Assembly (NCBI RefSeq): GCF_009831765.1
Contig: NZ_WSSB01000018.1
Location: forward strand, 1 to 46,031
DNA: 46,031 nucleotides
Source of the DNA: Craterilacuibacter sinensis
GTDB taxonomy: Bacteria > Pseudomonadota > Gammaproteobacteria > Burkholderiales > Chromobacteriaceae
Direction of reading: 5' to 3'
The notes beneath the pieces were generated by a model. The model worked only from the letters and a program-made list of their open reading frames with translations, did not search any database and was not told where the DNA came from. Shown here piece by piece: positions 35,782 to 45,297 of the stretch. Position 1 is the first letter of the stretch, and every line of letters begins with the position of its first letter. The position numbers and the translations under genes were made by a program.

Positions 35782-37698
35782 TTACTGACCATTTGGCTCG
35801 TTATCGAGAAAGCTCTTCAGCCGCTCGGAACGCGTCGGATGGCGCAGCTTGCGCAATGCCTTGGCTTCAATCTGACGGATACGCTCGCGTGTCACATCAA
35901 ACTGCTTGCCTACCTCTTCCAACGTATGGTCGGTATTCATGTCGATACCGAAACGCATACGCAGGACTTTGGCTTCGCGTGGCGTCAGTGACTCGAGCAC
36001 CTCCTTGGTCGCCTCACGCAAACTGGAATACATCGCCGCATCCGAAGGGGTGATAGTCACCGCATCCTCAATGAAGTCGCCCAGATGGGAATCGTCATCG
36101 TCACCGATAGGCGTTTCCATCGAGATCGGCTCTTTGGAGATCTTCATGATCTTGCGGATTTTCTCTTCCGGCATTTCCATGCGCTCGGCCAGCTCGGCCG
36201 GATCCGGCTCGTGCCCGGTTTCCTGCAAGATCTGGCGGCTGATACGATTCATCTTGTTGATGGTTTCGATCATATGCACAGGAATGCGGATCGTGCGCGC
36301 CTGGTCGGCAATCGAACGGGTAATCGCCTGACGGATCCACCAGGTTGCATAGGTCGAGAACTTGTAACCGCGACGGTATTCAAACTTGTCCACCGCCTTC
36401 ATCAGGCCGATATTGCCTTCCTGGATCAGGTCGAGGAATTGCAGACCACGGTTGGTATACTTTTTGGCGATCGAAATCACCAGACGTAAGTTGGCTTCGA
36501 TCATCTCGCGCTTAGCCAGACGCGCCTTCTTCTCGCCCGCCGCCATCTGGCGGTTGATTTCCTTCAGCGCCGGAATCGTCAGCATGGCGCGCAACTGGAC
36601 GTCGGACAGACGTGTCTGACGCTCGATAATCGCGTGCTTGAAGCGCTCCAGTGTTTCGGACCAGGCCTTGCCGGATTCGATTTCCTTCACCACCCAGTCA
36701 ACGTTGATTTCGTTACCGGGGAAACTCTTGATGAAGTGGCTACGATCCATGCGCACACGCTGCACGCAGATATCCTGAATTTCACGCTCATGCGAACGCA
36801 CTTCAGCGACCAGCGAGCGCAGGGAGTCACACAGGCTTTCAATCTGGCGCGTAGCAAAACGCACCTGCATAAAGGCATCGGTAATCTGCTGCTGGCAAGC
36901 TTGGGCGGCCTTGGCATCGGATTTCTGCAGCGCGGCGGTCAAGCCGGCATATTGCACGCGCACATCGGCAAAGAATTCGATCGCCTGCAATTTGAGCGCA
37001 AGCAGGTTAGCGGCATTGATGCTTTCAGCATCGGCCTCTTCATCTTCCTCTTCCGGCTCGTCATCATCCGGCATTTCGTCGTCTTCCGGCTCGGAAAACT
37101 CGGTCTCTGCCTCAACGCTGGCATTCGGATCGATAAAGCCATCAACAACTTCGTCGATGCGCATCTCTTCGCGCTCGACCTTGTCCATCAGCGTCAGCAC
37201 TTCGGCAATCGTGCCGGGGCATGCCGAGATGGACTGGATCATGTACTTGAGGCCGTCTTCGATCCGCTTGGCGATTTCGATTTCGCCCTCACGGGTCAGC
37301 AGCTCAACCGTACCCATTTCACGCATATACATGCGTACAGGGTCGGTGGTGCGACCGAACTCGGCATCAACCGACGACAAGGCGGCCTCAGCTTCTTCAA
37401 CCGCATCCTCGTCGGTGACCGCTGCCGGAGCATCGGTCATCAGCAGGGTATCAGCATCCGGCGCCTCTTCGGTCACCCGGATACCCAGACCACCGATCAT
37501 GACGATGATATTTTCGATCTGCTCGGCGTCGGACACGTCTTCCGGCAGATGGTCATTGATTTCAGCGAATGTGAGGTAGCCACGCTCCTTGCCCAGCGCA
37601 ATCAGCTGGCGCAAGCGCTTGCGCTGCTCTTCCAGGCTCAACTGAGGATTGTCCTGGTTGTCCTGCACATCTTTATCGATTTTGGGGGAAGCCGCCAT
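35782..37698 (-). CDS. rpoD: RNA polymerase primary sigma factor RpoD (sigma-70)
   Basis: The housekeeping sigma factor. The 638-residue product has region 1.1 (residues ~20-90), region 1.2 with [14 protein letters not shown], and a long acidic non-conserved region ([19 protein letters not shown]). Regions 2.1-2.4 include [22 protein letters not shown]; region 3 follows, and region 4.2 holds the helix-turn-helix [21 protein letters not shown] chose the ATG at 37698, with AGGAAA about 5 nt upstream; an in-frame ATG at 37734 is less likely. It follows dnaG by 55 bp in the macromolecular-synthesis operon. Confidence 0.98.
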   Translation of the reverse strand: MAASPKIDKDVQDNQDNPQLSLEEQRKRLRQLIALGKERGYLTFAEINDHLPEDVSDAEQIENIIVMIGGLGIRVTEEAPDADTLLMTDAPAAVTDEDAVEEAEAALSSVDAEFGRTTDPVRMYMREMGTVELLTREGEIEIAKRIEDGLKYMIQSISACPGTIAEVLTLMDKVEREEMRIDEVVDGFIDPNASVEAETEFSEPEDDEMPDDDEPEEEDEEADAESINAANLLALKLQAIEFFADVRVQYAGLTAALQKSDAKAAQACQQQITDAFMQVRFATRQIESLCDSLRSLVAEVRSHEREIQDICVQRVRMDRSHFIKSFPGNEINVDWVVKEIESGKAWSETLERFKHAIIERQTRLSDVQLRAMLTIPALKEINRQMAAGEKKARLAKREMIEANLRLVISIAKKYTNRGLQFLDLIQEGNIGLMKAVDKFEYRRGYKFSTYATWWIRQAITRSIADQARTIRIPVHMIETINKMNRISRQILQETGHEPDPAELAERMEMPEEKIRKIMKISKEPISMETPIGDDDDSHLGDFIEDAVTITPSDAAMYSSLREATKEVLESLTPREAKVLRMRFGIDMNTDHTLEEVGKQFDVTRERIRQIEAKALRKLRHPTRSERLKSFLDNEPNGQ

Positions 37699-37753
37699 TT
37701 CGTTTCCTGCTTGAAAAAAAGCCGAAAAAAACAATTGAGTATATCACAGCCCG

Positions 37754-39541
37754 TTATTTCAACGGATTGTGTACCGCCCGCGCCGCCATGCGGCGCATCA
37801 GTTCCTGCAACAAACGTTTATCTTCATCACTCAGATGCTCAAGCCCGCGCACCGACAATTGCCGGTATAGCGCGTCATCACACGCATCCATCATTCTGGA
37901 GAAGCCGCTCTTGAACATATCCAGATCAAACTCGTCCGGATTGGCAAGTTCTGCCGGATCCCGCAACGATGCCTGCAACACAGAGTCAATCTGCGATTCA
38001 AACGGTGTACCACGAAAATTCTCGGCCAATTGCGCACTGGTCGGCGTGCTGACACACGCTTGCGCCCGCTCGATCAAGGCAGCCAGACAGGCAATATCAC
38101 CCGACAGGGGCAAACTATCACGCACCTCGACTTCATTGGCCCAAGCCGGATTCATCACCAGCCACTTGATCAGACGCCGAACGGTAGACATCACATCCGG
38201 CTGCGCCGATTGGCGCGGCAAACGGTATTCGCGCCGGCCACGCGCTGGAGCCTTGCGCTGGCCGGTCATCATGTCGAATTCGTCGACCTCCACACCCACC
38301 AGTTCGGCCAGACGCTTGCGGATAATGAAACCCAAGGCCGGCGCTGTAATCTGCGCCAGCAAAGGCATGGCCTGCTTGACCAGATCGGCCCGCCCCTCCG
38401 GGGTGGACATATCAACCCGCCGCGTCAGCTCGCGCGTCAGATAACCCGACAAGGGTACACTGGCTTCACTAAGCTGACGTTCAAACGCCTCGGTGCCGTA
38501 CTCGCGGATATACGAGTCCGGATCATGCGCCTCCGGCAAAAACAGAAAGCTCAAAGACTTGCCGTCAACCAGGAACGGCAAACTGTTTTCCAACGCCCGC
38601 CAAGCCGCCTTCTGTCCGGCTTTGTCGCCATCAAAGCAGAACACGACCTGATCAGCGTGTTTGAGCAACTTGCGCACATGCTCGCCGGTCGTTGCCGTGC
38701 CCAGTGTCGCGACCGCATACGCCACACCATACTGCGCCAGCGCCACTACATCCATATAGCCTTCGACCACCAGCACACGGTTGTGCTCGCGTATCGCCTG
38801 GCGTGCCTCATACAGACCGTAAAGCTCGCGCCCCTTCTCGAACAGCGGCGTCTCCGGCGAGTTCAGGTATTTGGGCTCGCCCTGACCCAGCACCCGCCCA
38901 CCAAAACCGATGATGACGCCACGCTGGTTGCGAATGGGAAACATCACCCGACCGCGGAAGCGGTCGTAACGCTTACCTTCATCACCCGCGATCACCAGCC
39001 CCGCCTCGACCAGATATTCCTCCTGGTAATCAGGCACAATCGCGGCCAGATTTTGCCAGGCATCGGGCGCATACCCCAAGGCGAAGCGCGCGGCAATTTC
39101 GCCGGACAAACCTCGTCCCTTCAGGTAACTGACGGCAGCAGGCGAAGATTTCAACTGCTGCTTGAAATAAACCGCAGCAGCGGCAAGGATTTCTTCAAGC
39201 GACAAACGACGCGCACGCGCTGCTTGCTCTGCCTGCGGATCGGCATGCCGCACTTCCGGCACCGGCATGGACACACTATCTGCCAGCACGCGCACCGCAT
39301 CGACAAAACCCAGCCCCTGATACTCCATGACAAAGCCGATGGCCGAGCCATGCATGCCACACCCAAAGCAATGATAGAACTGCTTGGACGGGCTAACCGT
39401 AAAAGAGGGAGATTTTTCCTTGTGGAACGGACAGCACGCCAAGTAGTTCTGCCCCGCTTTTTTCAGCGGGACATAACGATCCACCACGTCAACAATGTCG
39501 ACGCGGGTCAGCAGCTGATCGATAAAATCCTGCGGGATCAT
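37754..39541 (-). CDS. dnaG: DNA primase DnaG
   Basis: DnaG makes RNA primers at the replication fork. The 595-residue product starts MIPQDFIDQLLTRVDIVDVV. The zinc-binding motif has Cys37, His40, Cys58 and Cys61 (CPFH then CFGC). The RNA polymerase/TOPRIM core shows GFGGRVLGQGEPKYLNSPET, VVEGYMDVVAL and FCFDGDKAGQKAA. The C-terminal part (about residues 440-595) is the DnaB-binding helicase-interaction region. It begins 9 bp after the yqeY stop. Confidence 0.97.
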   Translation of the reverse strand: MIPQDFIDQLLTRVDIVDVVDRYVPLKKAGQNYLACCPFHKEKSPSFTVSPSKQFYHCFGCGMHGSAIGFVMEYQGLGFVDAVRVLADSVSMPVPEVRHADPQAEQAARARRLSLEEILAAAAVYFKQQLKSSPAAVSYLKGRGLSGEIAARFALGYAPDAWQNLAAIVPDYQEEYLVEAGLVIAGDEGKRYDRFRGRVMFPIRNQRGVIIGFGGRVLGQGEPKYLNSPETPLFEKGRELYGLYEARQAIREHNRVLVVEGYMDVVALAQYGVAYAVATLGTATTGEHVRKLLKHADQVVFCFDGDKAGQKAAWRALENSLPFLVDGKSLSFLFLPEAHDPDSYIREYGTEAFERQLSEASVPLSGYLTRELTRRVDMSTPEGRADLVKQAMPLLAQITAPALGFIIRKRLAELVGVEVDEFDMMTGQRKAPARGRREYRLPRQSAQPDVMSTVRRLIKWLVMNPAWANEVEVRDSLPLSGDIACLAALIERAQACVSTPTSAQLAENFRGTPFESQIDSVLQASLRDPAELANPDEFDLDMFKSGFSRMMDACDDALYRQLSVRGLEHLSDEDKRLLQELMRRMAARAVHNPLK

Positions 39542-39550
39542 CCGCGCACC

Positions 39551-39997
39551 TTAAGCAACAAGGCGGGCCTTGATCAGAGCCGACACGGCGGCCATATCGG
39601 CACGGCCAGCCAGTTGCGGACGCAACAGCGCCATAACCTTGCCCATATCCTGCATGCCGGCAGCACCGCTGCTCTCAACGGCGGCTTCAATCAGTGCATT
39701 GATTTCAGCAATGCTCAACTGCTGTGGCAGATAATCGGCCAGCACGACCATCTCGGCCTTTTCCTGCTCCGCCAGGTCCTGACGGCCACCCGCCTCGTAT
39801 TGCGTTACCGAGTCGCGGCGCTGCTTGAGCATCTTGTCGACCACCGCCACGATGGCAGCGTCGTCCAGTTCGATACGCTCATCGACTTCCTTCTGCTTGA
39901 TCGCCGCCATCAACAAGCGAATGGCGGACAAACGCACGGCATCTCTGGCCTTCATGGCCGTCTTCATGTCGTCAGTGATACGTGATTTCAGGCTCAT
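39551..39997 (-). CDS. yqeY: GatB/YqeY domain protein
   Basis: A 148-residue helical YqeY protein. The N-terminus is SLKSRITDDMKTAMKARD with ALRLSAIRLLMAAIKQKEVDER-type helices. A middle section is QYEAGGRQDLAEQEKAE, and the end GKVMALLRPQLAGRADMAAVSALIK is the tail domain shared with the GatB subunit of tRNA amidotransferase. Its exact role is not established. It lies between rpsU and dnaG on the same strand, a common arrangement outside the enterics. Confidence 0.93.
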   Translation of the reverse strand: MSLKSRITDDMKTAMKARDAVRLSAIRLLMAAIKQKEVDERIELDDAAIVAVVDKMLKQRRDSVTQYEAGGRQDLAEQEKAEMVVLADYLPQQLSIAEINALIEAAVESSGAAGMQDMGKVMALLRPQLAGRADMAAVSALIKARLVA

Positions 39998-40063
39998 ATC
40001 GTGCTTTCAGAAGAGACAGCGGCCGACATGAAGCCGGCCGCAGAAATGCGGAACTACAAAAGG

Positions 40064-40088
40064 CAAAACCGCAGACAAAGCCTGCGGT
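40064..40088 (-). terminator. Attenuator-like terminator between rpsU and yqeY
   Basis: ACCGCAG (40068-40074) pairs with CTGCGGT (40082-40088) across 7 nt. Four A (40064-40067) give a short U-tract on the minus strand. A second stem, GCGGCCG/CGGCCGC (40019-40025, 40035-40041), follows. Its place between rpsU and the rest of the operon parallels the partial terminator known in the enteric operon. Confidence 0.65.
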
Positions 40089-40113
40089 CCTGTAAATCAA
40101 CCGTACGTAAAGC

Positions 40114-40326
40114 TTAGAACATCTTTGGTGGCAGCTGTTGGCTACGGATGCGCTTGTAGTGGCGCTTCACGGCAGCAGCAGCTTTACGCTTGCGCTCGGT
40201 GGTTGGCTTTTCGTAGAACTCGCGCGCACGCAGTTCGGTCAGCAGACCGGTTTTTTCTACGGAGCGCTTGAAACGGCGCATTGCTACTTCAAACGGTTCA
40301 TTCTCTTTTACGCGAACAGTCGGCAT
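40114..40326 (-). CDS. rpsU: 30S ribosomal protein S21
   Basis: A 70-residue basic ribosomal protein: [21 protein letters not shown] at the start and [21 protein letters not shown] in the middle, the S21 signature. It is first in rpsU-yqeY-dnaG-rpoD-tRNA, coupling ribosome, replication and transcription components. A possible promoter on the minus strand is TTTATC (40406-40401), 17 nt, then TAAAAT (40383-40378) with an upstream TTGC. Confidence 0.97.
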   Translation of the reverse strand: MPTVRVKENEPFEVAMRRFKRSVEKTGLLTELRAREFYEKPTTERKRKAAAAVKRHYKRIRSQQLPPKMF

Positions 40327-40662
40327 CGACAGGGATCCTTAAAATCTTGGGTAAGCTAAATGCTTGATAAAACCGGTATTTTAGCAACGGAATCCTTTTT
40401 GATAAAGTCCTGGATTCCGAAGTTCGTCATTTGAGTGCACCATGCACGACAAACGACTGAAAAAATCACCCCCTCACTAGGAGAAATGGTGTTGCAATTG
40501 GTCGAAACAAAACGCGGCCAGCGTAGGCGCCGGGTCGGCCTCGGCCATCGGCAGCACGTACTCGAAAGTGCGGGCTTCACGCAGGGCTGAAACTTATACC
40601 GGACTCGCAGCAAAAAGTCGAGGCCTATCCGCGCCTGATGTTATTACGGCACAGCAGGCTCG
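40327..40662. other. Spacer between rpsU and spoT
   Basis: It holds the probable rpsU promoter region (40378-40406) and an inverted repeat GGAATCC (40389-40395) / GGATTCC (40412-40418) overlapping it. It also holds a short reading-frame remnant at 40477-40593. No intact gene is visible. A plus-strand frame from 40486 with AGGAG in front would code only 34 basic residues and is not convincing. Confidence 0.5.
40477..40593 (-). pseudogene. C-terminal remnant of an unidentified gene
   Basis: On the minus strand a 38-codon frame ending in TAG reads as ordinary protein: ARTFEYVLPMAEADPAP, then TLAAFCFDQLQHHFS. It is blocked upstream by an in-frame TAA (40594-40596) and has no start of its own. 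Composition and codon use look coding-derived, so this may be the decayed 3' end of a lost gene between spoT and rpsU. I do not recognise the family. Chance cannot be ruled out at this length. Confidence 0.35.
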
Positions 40663-42819
40663 TCACCCGCGCTTAGCACTAATCACGCTGCCTAACTGCC
40701 CCACGGCGGCAAGCACCCGGTCAAGATGAACCAGATCCCCCACCTGCAGACGGAAATGGATATGGATATAACCCTCACCCGCCGAGCCATCCTGCGTGTC
40801 TACGCTTTCGATATTGGCGGCAGCGCCGGAAATTGCCGATGCGATATCGGCTAGCGTGCCGCGCTCATTACGCGCCAATACGCTGACCGTCACCGCAAAC
40901 ATGCGATCCCGCTGCGTATCCCAGGTTACTTCCAGTAATTTATCCTGATCGAAACGCAGGATATTGGCACACAGGCTGCGATGGATAATCAGCCCCTGCC
41001 CCTTGGCAATCGCACCGACAATTTCGTCACCCGGAATAGGACTGCAACACGTAGCCAGTTGTATCGTGCCGCTCTCATTGCCACGAATGGCGATGGCCGA
41101 CACGCGCACCGACTCGCCGGACTTGCGCCCGGCAAGCTCAACCAGACGCCTCGCTACGGCGATAGGCAGCAACTTGCCCACCCCGATCTCGGCCAGCACC
41201 TCGCGGAACGAGCCCAGATTATCGCCATACAGCGCTATATACTCGCCCTGCAGCGCGTCAACGTCGGCCAGCGGCGTCATTACCAGCGCACCCAAAGCCT
41301 GCTTAAGCAGGCGCTCACCCAGCAGCGATGCTTCAGTGGTCTGCAAGCTCTTTAAATAACTGCGTATGCACGAGCGCGCTCGGCCACTGGCGACAAAATT
41401 CAGCCACGAAGGATTTGGCTTAGCCTGGGTCGAGGTGATTACCTCGACACTATCTCCGTTTCGCAATACCGTACGCAACGGCACCAGTGCATGATTAACG
41501 CGTGACGCGATACAGCGGTGTCCCACATCGGTATGTACCGCATAGGCAAAATCGACCGGAGTCGAGCCCTGCGGCAAGACCAGAATCTTGCCCTTAGGAG
41601 TAAATACGTATACCTCGTCCGGAAACAGATCGATCTTGATGTGCTCGAAAAACTCGATCGCATCGTCACTTTCGGCCTGGATATCAAGGATGCTCTGCAA
41701 CCATTGGTGCGTACGCTGATGCGCCGCATCCAGACTGCCGTCACCACTCTTGTACATCCAGTGCGAAGCGATGCCCGCCTCGGCTACCGCATTCATCTCG
41801 CGAGTACGGATCTGCATTTCCACCGGCGTACCATAAGGGCCGAACAAGGTGGTATGCAGACTTTGATAGCCGTTCCCCTTGGGAATCGCGATATAGTCCT
41901 TGAACTTGCCCGGCAAAGGCTTGTACAGACTATGCAGCGCACCCAAACTCAGATAACAACTGGGAATATCATTGACTACCACGCGGAAACCGTAGATATC
42001 CAGCACCTCGGAAAACGACAGGTTTTTCTCCTGCATTTTCTTGTAGATGCTGTAAAGATTCTTTTCCCGCCCCTTGACCACCGCTTCGATCTTGTTCTCG
42101 GCCAAGCGCTGGCTGACCGCTTCCAGAATCTTGTTGACGATCTCGCGCCGGTTACCTCGCGCCGCGCGTACCGCCTTGGCCAGCACGGTATAGCGCGTAG
42201 GGTAAAGATGCTTGAACGCCAGGTCCTGCAACTCGCGATAGACCTTATTCAGACCGATGCGGTTGGCAATCGGCGCATAAATTTCCAGCGTTTCCAAAGC
42301 GATGCGCTTGCGTTTGTCCTCACGCATCGAATCCAGTGTGCGCATATTGTGCAAGCGATCGGCCAGCTTGACGATAATCACGCGCACGTCGCGCGCCATC
42401 GCCAGCACCATCTTGCGGAAGTTTTCCGCTTGCGCATCTTCCTTGGTCTGGTACTCCAGCCGCTCCAGCTTGGACAGCCCATCCACCAGATCGGCAATAG
42501 TCTTGCCAAAATGCTCAGTCAACGTGGGCTTGGATACTCCGGTGTCTTCCAGCACATCATGCAATAAGGCTGCGGCCACCCCTTGCGCATCCATGCGCCA
42601 GTCGACCAGCATCTGGGCCACCGCCAGCGGATGGGTGATATAAGGCTCGCCGCTTTTGCGCGTCTGACCCTCGTGCGCCTCGCGACTGACATCGAATGCC
42701 TGACGCAATAGCTGCACATCTTCCGGCTTCAGATAGGCGACTGCCGACTCAAGCAAAGCCGACGCCGCCGTATCTATCATGGCCTGATAATCAATGGTGG
42801 GTGCGCTATCCAGCTGCAT
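40663..42819 (-). CDS. spoT: Bifunctional (p)ppGpp synthetase/hydrolase SpoT
   Basis: SpoT makes and degrades the alarmone (p)ppGpp. The 718-residue product has an intact hydrolase domain with the HD motif HDVLEDT (His87-Asp88, Glu91-Asp92). The synthetase domain shows DIYGFRVVV and PKGNGYQSLHTT, then come TGS (VYVFTPKGKILVLPQGSTPVDFAY) and a C-terminal ACT domain. An intact HD site indicates SpoT rather than the synthetase-only RelA. It lies 22 bp after rpoZ on the same strand. Confidence 0.96.
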   Translation of the reverse strand: MQLDSAPTIDYQAMIDTAASALLESAVAYLKPEDVQLLRQAFDVSREAHEGQTRKSGEPYITHPLAVAQMLVDWRMDAQGVAAALLHDVLEDTGVSKPTLTEHFGKTIADLVDGLSKLERLEYQTKEDAQAENFRKMVLAMARDVRVIIVKLADRLHNMRTLDSMREDKRKRIALETLEIYAPIANRIGLNKVYRELQDLAFKHLYPTRYTVLAKAVRAARGNRREIVNKILEAVSQRLAENKIEAVVKGREKNLYSIYKKMQEKNLSFSEVLDIYGFRVVVNDIPSCYLSLGALHSLYKPLPGKFKDYIAIPKGNGYQSLHTTLFGPYGTPVEMQIRTREMNAVAEAGIASHWMYKSGDGSLDAAHQRTHQWLQSILDIQAESDDAIEFFEHIKIDLFPDEVYVFTPKGKILVLPQGSTPVDFAYAVHTDVGHRCIASRVNHALVPLRTVLRNGDSVEVITSTQAKPNPSWLNFVASGRARSCIRSYLKSLQTTEASLLGERLLKQALGALVMTPLADVDALQGEYIALYGDNLGSFREVLAEIGVGKLLPIAVARRLVELAGRKSGESVRVSAIAIRGNESGTIQLATCCSPIPGDEIVGAIAKGQGLIIHRSLCANILRFDQDKLLEVTWDTQRDRMFAVTVSVLARNERGTLADIASAISGAAANIESVDTQDGSAGEGYIHIHFRLQVGDLVHLDRVLAAVGQLGSVISAKRG

Positions 42820-42841
42820 ACCTAGGAGATATCCGGGGCAA

Positions 42842-43048
42842 TCAGCCCTTATTACGGGTCAGAATTTCGCGGCCGACATGACCGGCAGCAATTTCGCGCA
42901 AAGCCACCACGGTCGGCTTGTTGCGACCGGGTTCAACAAAAGTCGTTCCGCCCGAAGCAACCTGGCGGGCACGATACGCGGCAGCCAAAGTCAGGTCGAA
43001 ACGGTTCTGGATACGGTCGAGGCAGTCATCAACGGTAATACGGGCCAT
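42842..43048 (-). CDS. rpoZ: RNA polymerase omega subunit RpoZ
   Basis: A 68-residue omega subunit: [21 protein letters not shown] and [13 protein letters not shown], followed by [13 protein letters not shown]. It helps assemble RNA polymerase and forms part of a ppGpp site in many proteobacteria. I chose the ATG at 43048; an ATG at 43066 adds six non-family residues. It sits in gmk-rpoZ-spoT, the classic order. Confidence 0.96.
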   Translation of the reverse strand: MARITVDDCLDRIQNRFDLTLAAAYRARQVASGGTTFVEPGRNKPTVVALREIAAGHVGREILTRNKG

Positions 43049-43111
43049 GGGGTTTACCTCTTTCAAGAATGGTGGAAACTATATGTGATTTTGCCGGATT
43101 GACCAATTTTT

Positions 43112-43738
43112 TCAGCCGGCAGGCTGCATCTGCGCCAACACCCGCGCCAGACGCTCGCACTGGCGCGGTGCACGCAACTGCACCGCGCGAACAACAGCGA
43201 GCAAATCCGTGCGTGCTTGCTCGAACTCATCATTAACCACGATGTAATCATACTCGCCGACCAGAGCGATCTCGGCACGCGCCTCGGCCAGGCGGCGCTC
43301 GACCACCTCGGTACTGTCGGTACCACGGCCACGCAAACGGCTCTCCAGCACTTGCAGGCTAGGCGGCAGAATAAAGATACCGACCGCATCGGGGAATATC
43401 TCGCGCACCTGACGCGCCCCCTGCCAGTCGATTTCTAACAGAATGTCGTGACCAGCTGCCGTACGCTCGCGGATCCAGCGCACGCTGGTACCGTAGTAAT
43501 TGCCGTACACCTCGGCGTACTCGAGAAAATCACCGGCCGCAATCATCGCTTCGAATGCGTCGCGCGACACAAAATGATAATGCTGACCGTCGACCTCGCC
43601 GGCGCGCGGCGCGCGCGTAGTAAAAGAGACCGAGAGTTCGACATCGGATGCTGCCTTGAGTAACGCCGCCACCAGTGAAGTCTTGCCGGCACCGGACGGT
43701 GCTACCACGATAAAGATGCTACCGGTCGACATACTCAT
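43112..43738 (-). CDS. gmk: Guanylate kinase
   Basis: Guanylate kinase converts GMP to GDP with ATP. The 208-residue product has the P-loop APSGAGKTS. The GMP-binding segments SFTTRAPRAGEVDGQHYHFV and FLEYAEVYGNYYGT, and the ILLEIDWQGARQV strand, are also present. It starts at 43738; Met3 is an alternative. It is first in gmk-rpoZ-spoT, linking guanine nucleotide supply to ppGpp metabolism, and is divergent from the purine permease. Confidence 0.96.
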   Translation of the reverse strand: MSMSTGSIFIVVAPSGAGKTSLVAALLKAASDVELSVSFTTRAPRAGEVDGQHYHFVSRDAFEAMIAAGDFLEYAEVYGNYYGTSVRWIRERTAAGHDILLEIDWQGARQVREIFPDAVGIFILPPSLQVLESRLRGRGTDSTEVVERRLAEARAEIALVGEYDYIVVNDEFEQARTDLLAVVRAVQLRAPRQCERLARVLAQMQPAG

Positions 43739-43895
43739 GGGCTGGCTCTCTGTAAACTTGGACTAATATTTCAGGTTACCACAAGAGAGGGCCATCTTTA
43801 AAGAGAAGCACTTGGAACTCCCGCACTCTCCTAATGATAAATCGTATAAAATAGCCAACTCATAAAAAACTGAAATGCCGCCGAGGGTGCACGAC

Positions 43896-45194
43896 ATGCA
43901 AGTTCTAGAGAGCCTGTTCAAACTTAAAGAACATGGAACCACGGTCAAAACGGAAGTCATCGCCGGGATTACCACCTTCCTGACCATGGCCTACATCGTT
44001 CTGGTCAACCCCGCCATCCTGTCGGCAACCGGCATGGATATCAATGCCGTCTTTGTCGCCACTTGTCTGGCCGCCGCGCTGGGCACCAGTATTATGGCGC
44101 TGGTTGCGAACTACCCGATTGCACTGGCACCGGGCATGGGGCTGAATGCCTACTTTACCTTCACCGTGGTGCAGGGCATGGGCGTTTCATGGGAAACCGC
44201 GCTGGGCGCCGTGTTCCTGTCCGGCCTGGTCTTTCTCGCCGTCAGCCTGTTTAAAGTGCGCGAGGCCATGGTCAATGCCATTCCGCAATCGCTCAAATTC
44301 GGCATTTCTGCCGGCGTCGGCATGTTCCTGGCGATTATCGGCCTGAAAAACGCAGGTGTGATTGCCGCTCACCCTGCGACGCTGATCACGCTGGGGGATA
44401 TCCACAACCCGACCACTCTCTTGGCGATTCTCGGCTTTTTCATGATCGTGGCCCTCGAATACCGCAAGGTACCCGGCGCCATCATCCTGAGCATTATCCT
44501 GATCACCACACTCTCCATTACGCTGGGACTGTCGACCTTCGAAGGCATTTTTGCGCCAGTGCCAAGCCTCGCGCCCACCTGGATGGCCATGGATATTCAG
44601 GGCGCGCTCAATGCTGGTTTGCTGGGCGTGATCTTCGTCTTTTTCTTTGTCGACCTGTTTGACACCACCGGCACCCTGGTTGGCGTTTCGCACCGTGCCG
44701 GCCTGCTGGACAAAGACGGCAAACTGCCTCGCCTCAAGCGCGCCCTCTTGGCTGACTCGATCGCCATCACCGCCGGCGCGGCCATGGGCACCTCTTCCAC
44801 CACTGCCTATGTCGAATCGGCTGCAGGCACCGCCGTGGGTGGCCGCACCGGCCTGACTTCGCTCACCGTTGCCTTGCTGTTTCTGGCTTGCCTGTGGCTG
44901 TCGCCGCTGGCCAAGACCGTGCCGGCGTATGCCACCGCCCCCGCACTTTGCTATGTAGCGGTGCTGATGACACGCGGTCTGGCCGAGATCAAGTGGGAAG
45001 ACCTGACCGAGGCGGCACCCGCTGTGATGACTGCACTGGCCATGCCTTTCACCTTCTCCATCGCAGATGGCATTGCCTTTGGCTTTATCAGCTTTACCGC
45101 CATCAAACTGCTGGCTGGCCGCGCCAAGGATCTGAGCCCGGCAGTATTGGTAATTACCGCCATGTGGATTTTCAAACTGGCCTTTTTCCACTAA
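43896..45194 (+). CDS. Adenine/guanine/hypoxanthine permease (NCS2, AzgA type)
   Basis: A 432-residue permease with about 12-14 membrane segments. Signature parts are [20 protein letters not shown], the half-helix [30 protein letters not shown] and [14 protein letters not shown]. These place it in the AzgA-like branch of NCS2 proteins, which import purine bases by proton symport. I chose the ATG at 43896 ([10 protein letters not shown]), with GAGGG about 8 nt upstream. apt follows 103 bp downstream, which supports adenine or hypoxanthine uptake. A possible promoter is TTGGAA (43812-43817), 18 nt, GATAAA (43836-43841). Confidence 0.9.
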   Translation: MQVLESLFKLKEHGTTVKTEVIAGITTFLTMAYIVLVNPAILSATGMDINAVFVATCLAAALGTSIMALVANYPIALAPGMGLNAYFTFTVVQGMGVSWETALGAVFLSGLVFLAVSLFKVREAMVNAIPQSLKFGISAGVGMFLAIIGLKNAGVIAAHPATLITLGDIHNPTTLLAILGFFMIVALEYRKVPGAIILSIILITTLSITLGLSTFEGIFAPVPSLAPTWMAMDIQGALNAGLLGVIFVFFFVDLFDTTGTLVGVSHRAGLLDKDGKLPRLKRALLADSIAITAGAAMGTSSTTAYVESAAGTAVGGRTGLTSLTVALLFLACLWLSPLAKTVPAYATAPALCYVAVLMTRGLAEIKWEDLTEAAPAVMTALAMPFTFSIADGIAFGFISFTAIKLLAGRAKDLSPAVLVITAMWIFKLAFFH

Positions 45195-45215
45195 GCTGCC
45201 AGCTATCTTCCATCA

Positions 45216-45242
45216 ACAAGGGGCGCCTCGAGCGCCCCTTGT
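45216..45242. repeat. 11-bp hairpin between the purine permease and apt
   Basis: ACAAGGGGCGC (45216-45226) pairs perfectly with GCGCCCCTTGT (45232-45242) around CTCGA. No T-run follows, so it is not a standard terminator. Confidence 0.7.
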
Positions 45243-45287
45243 ACATACCCGTCCACAAACTTGTACAATGGCGGGTAACCCTTGTAC
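45238..45287 (+). promoter_or_regulatory. Three phased CTTGTAC repeats over the predicted apt promoter
   Basis: CTTGTAC occurs at 45238-45244, 45260-45266 and 45281-45287, spaced 22 and 21 bp (about two helical turns). A candidate promoter is TTGTAC (45239-45244), 19 nt, TACAAT (45264-45269), so the first two copies overlap the -35 and -10. Confidence 0.5.
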
Positions 45288-45297
45288 GGACCGCATC

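Noticed and set aside
38030-39985. Long plus-strand open frame opposite dnaG and yqeY
   Set aside because: Same codon-bias effect; DnaG zinc and TOPRIM motifs prove the minus-strand reading.
40356-40613. 85-codon minus-strand frame upstream of rpsU
   Set aside because: Arg/Cys/Trp-rich, runs through the likely rpsU promoter, and a different frame of the same stretch looks more coding-derived.
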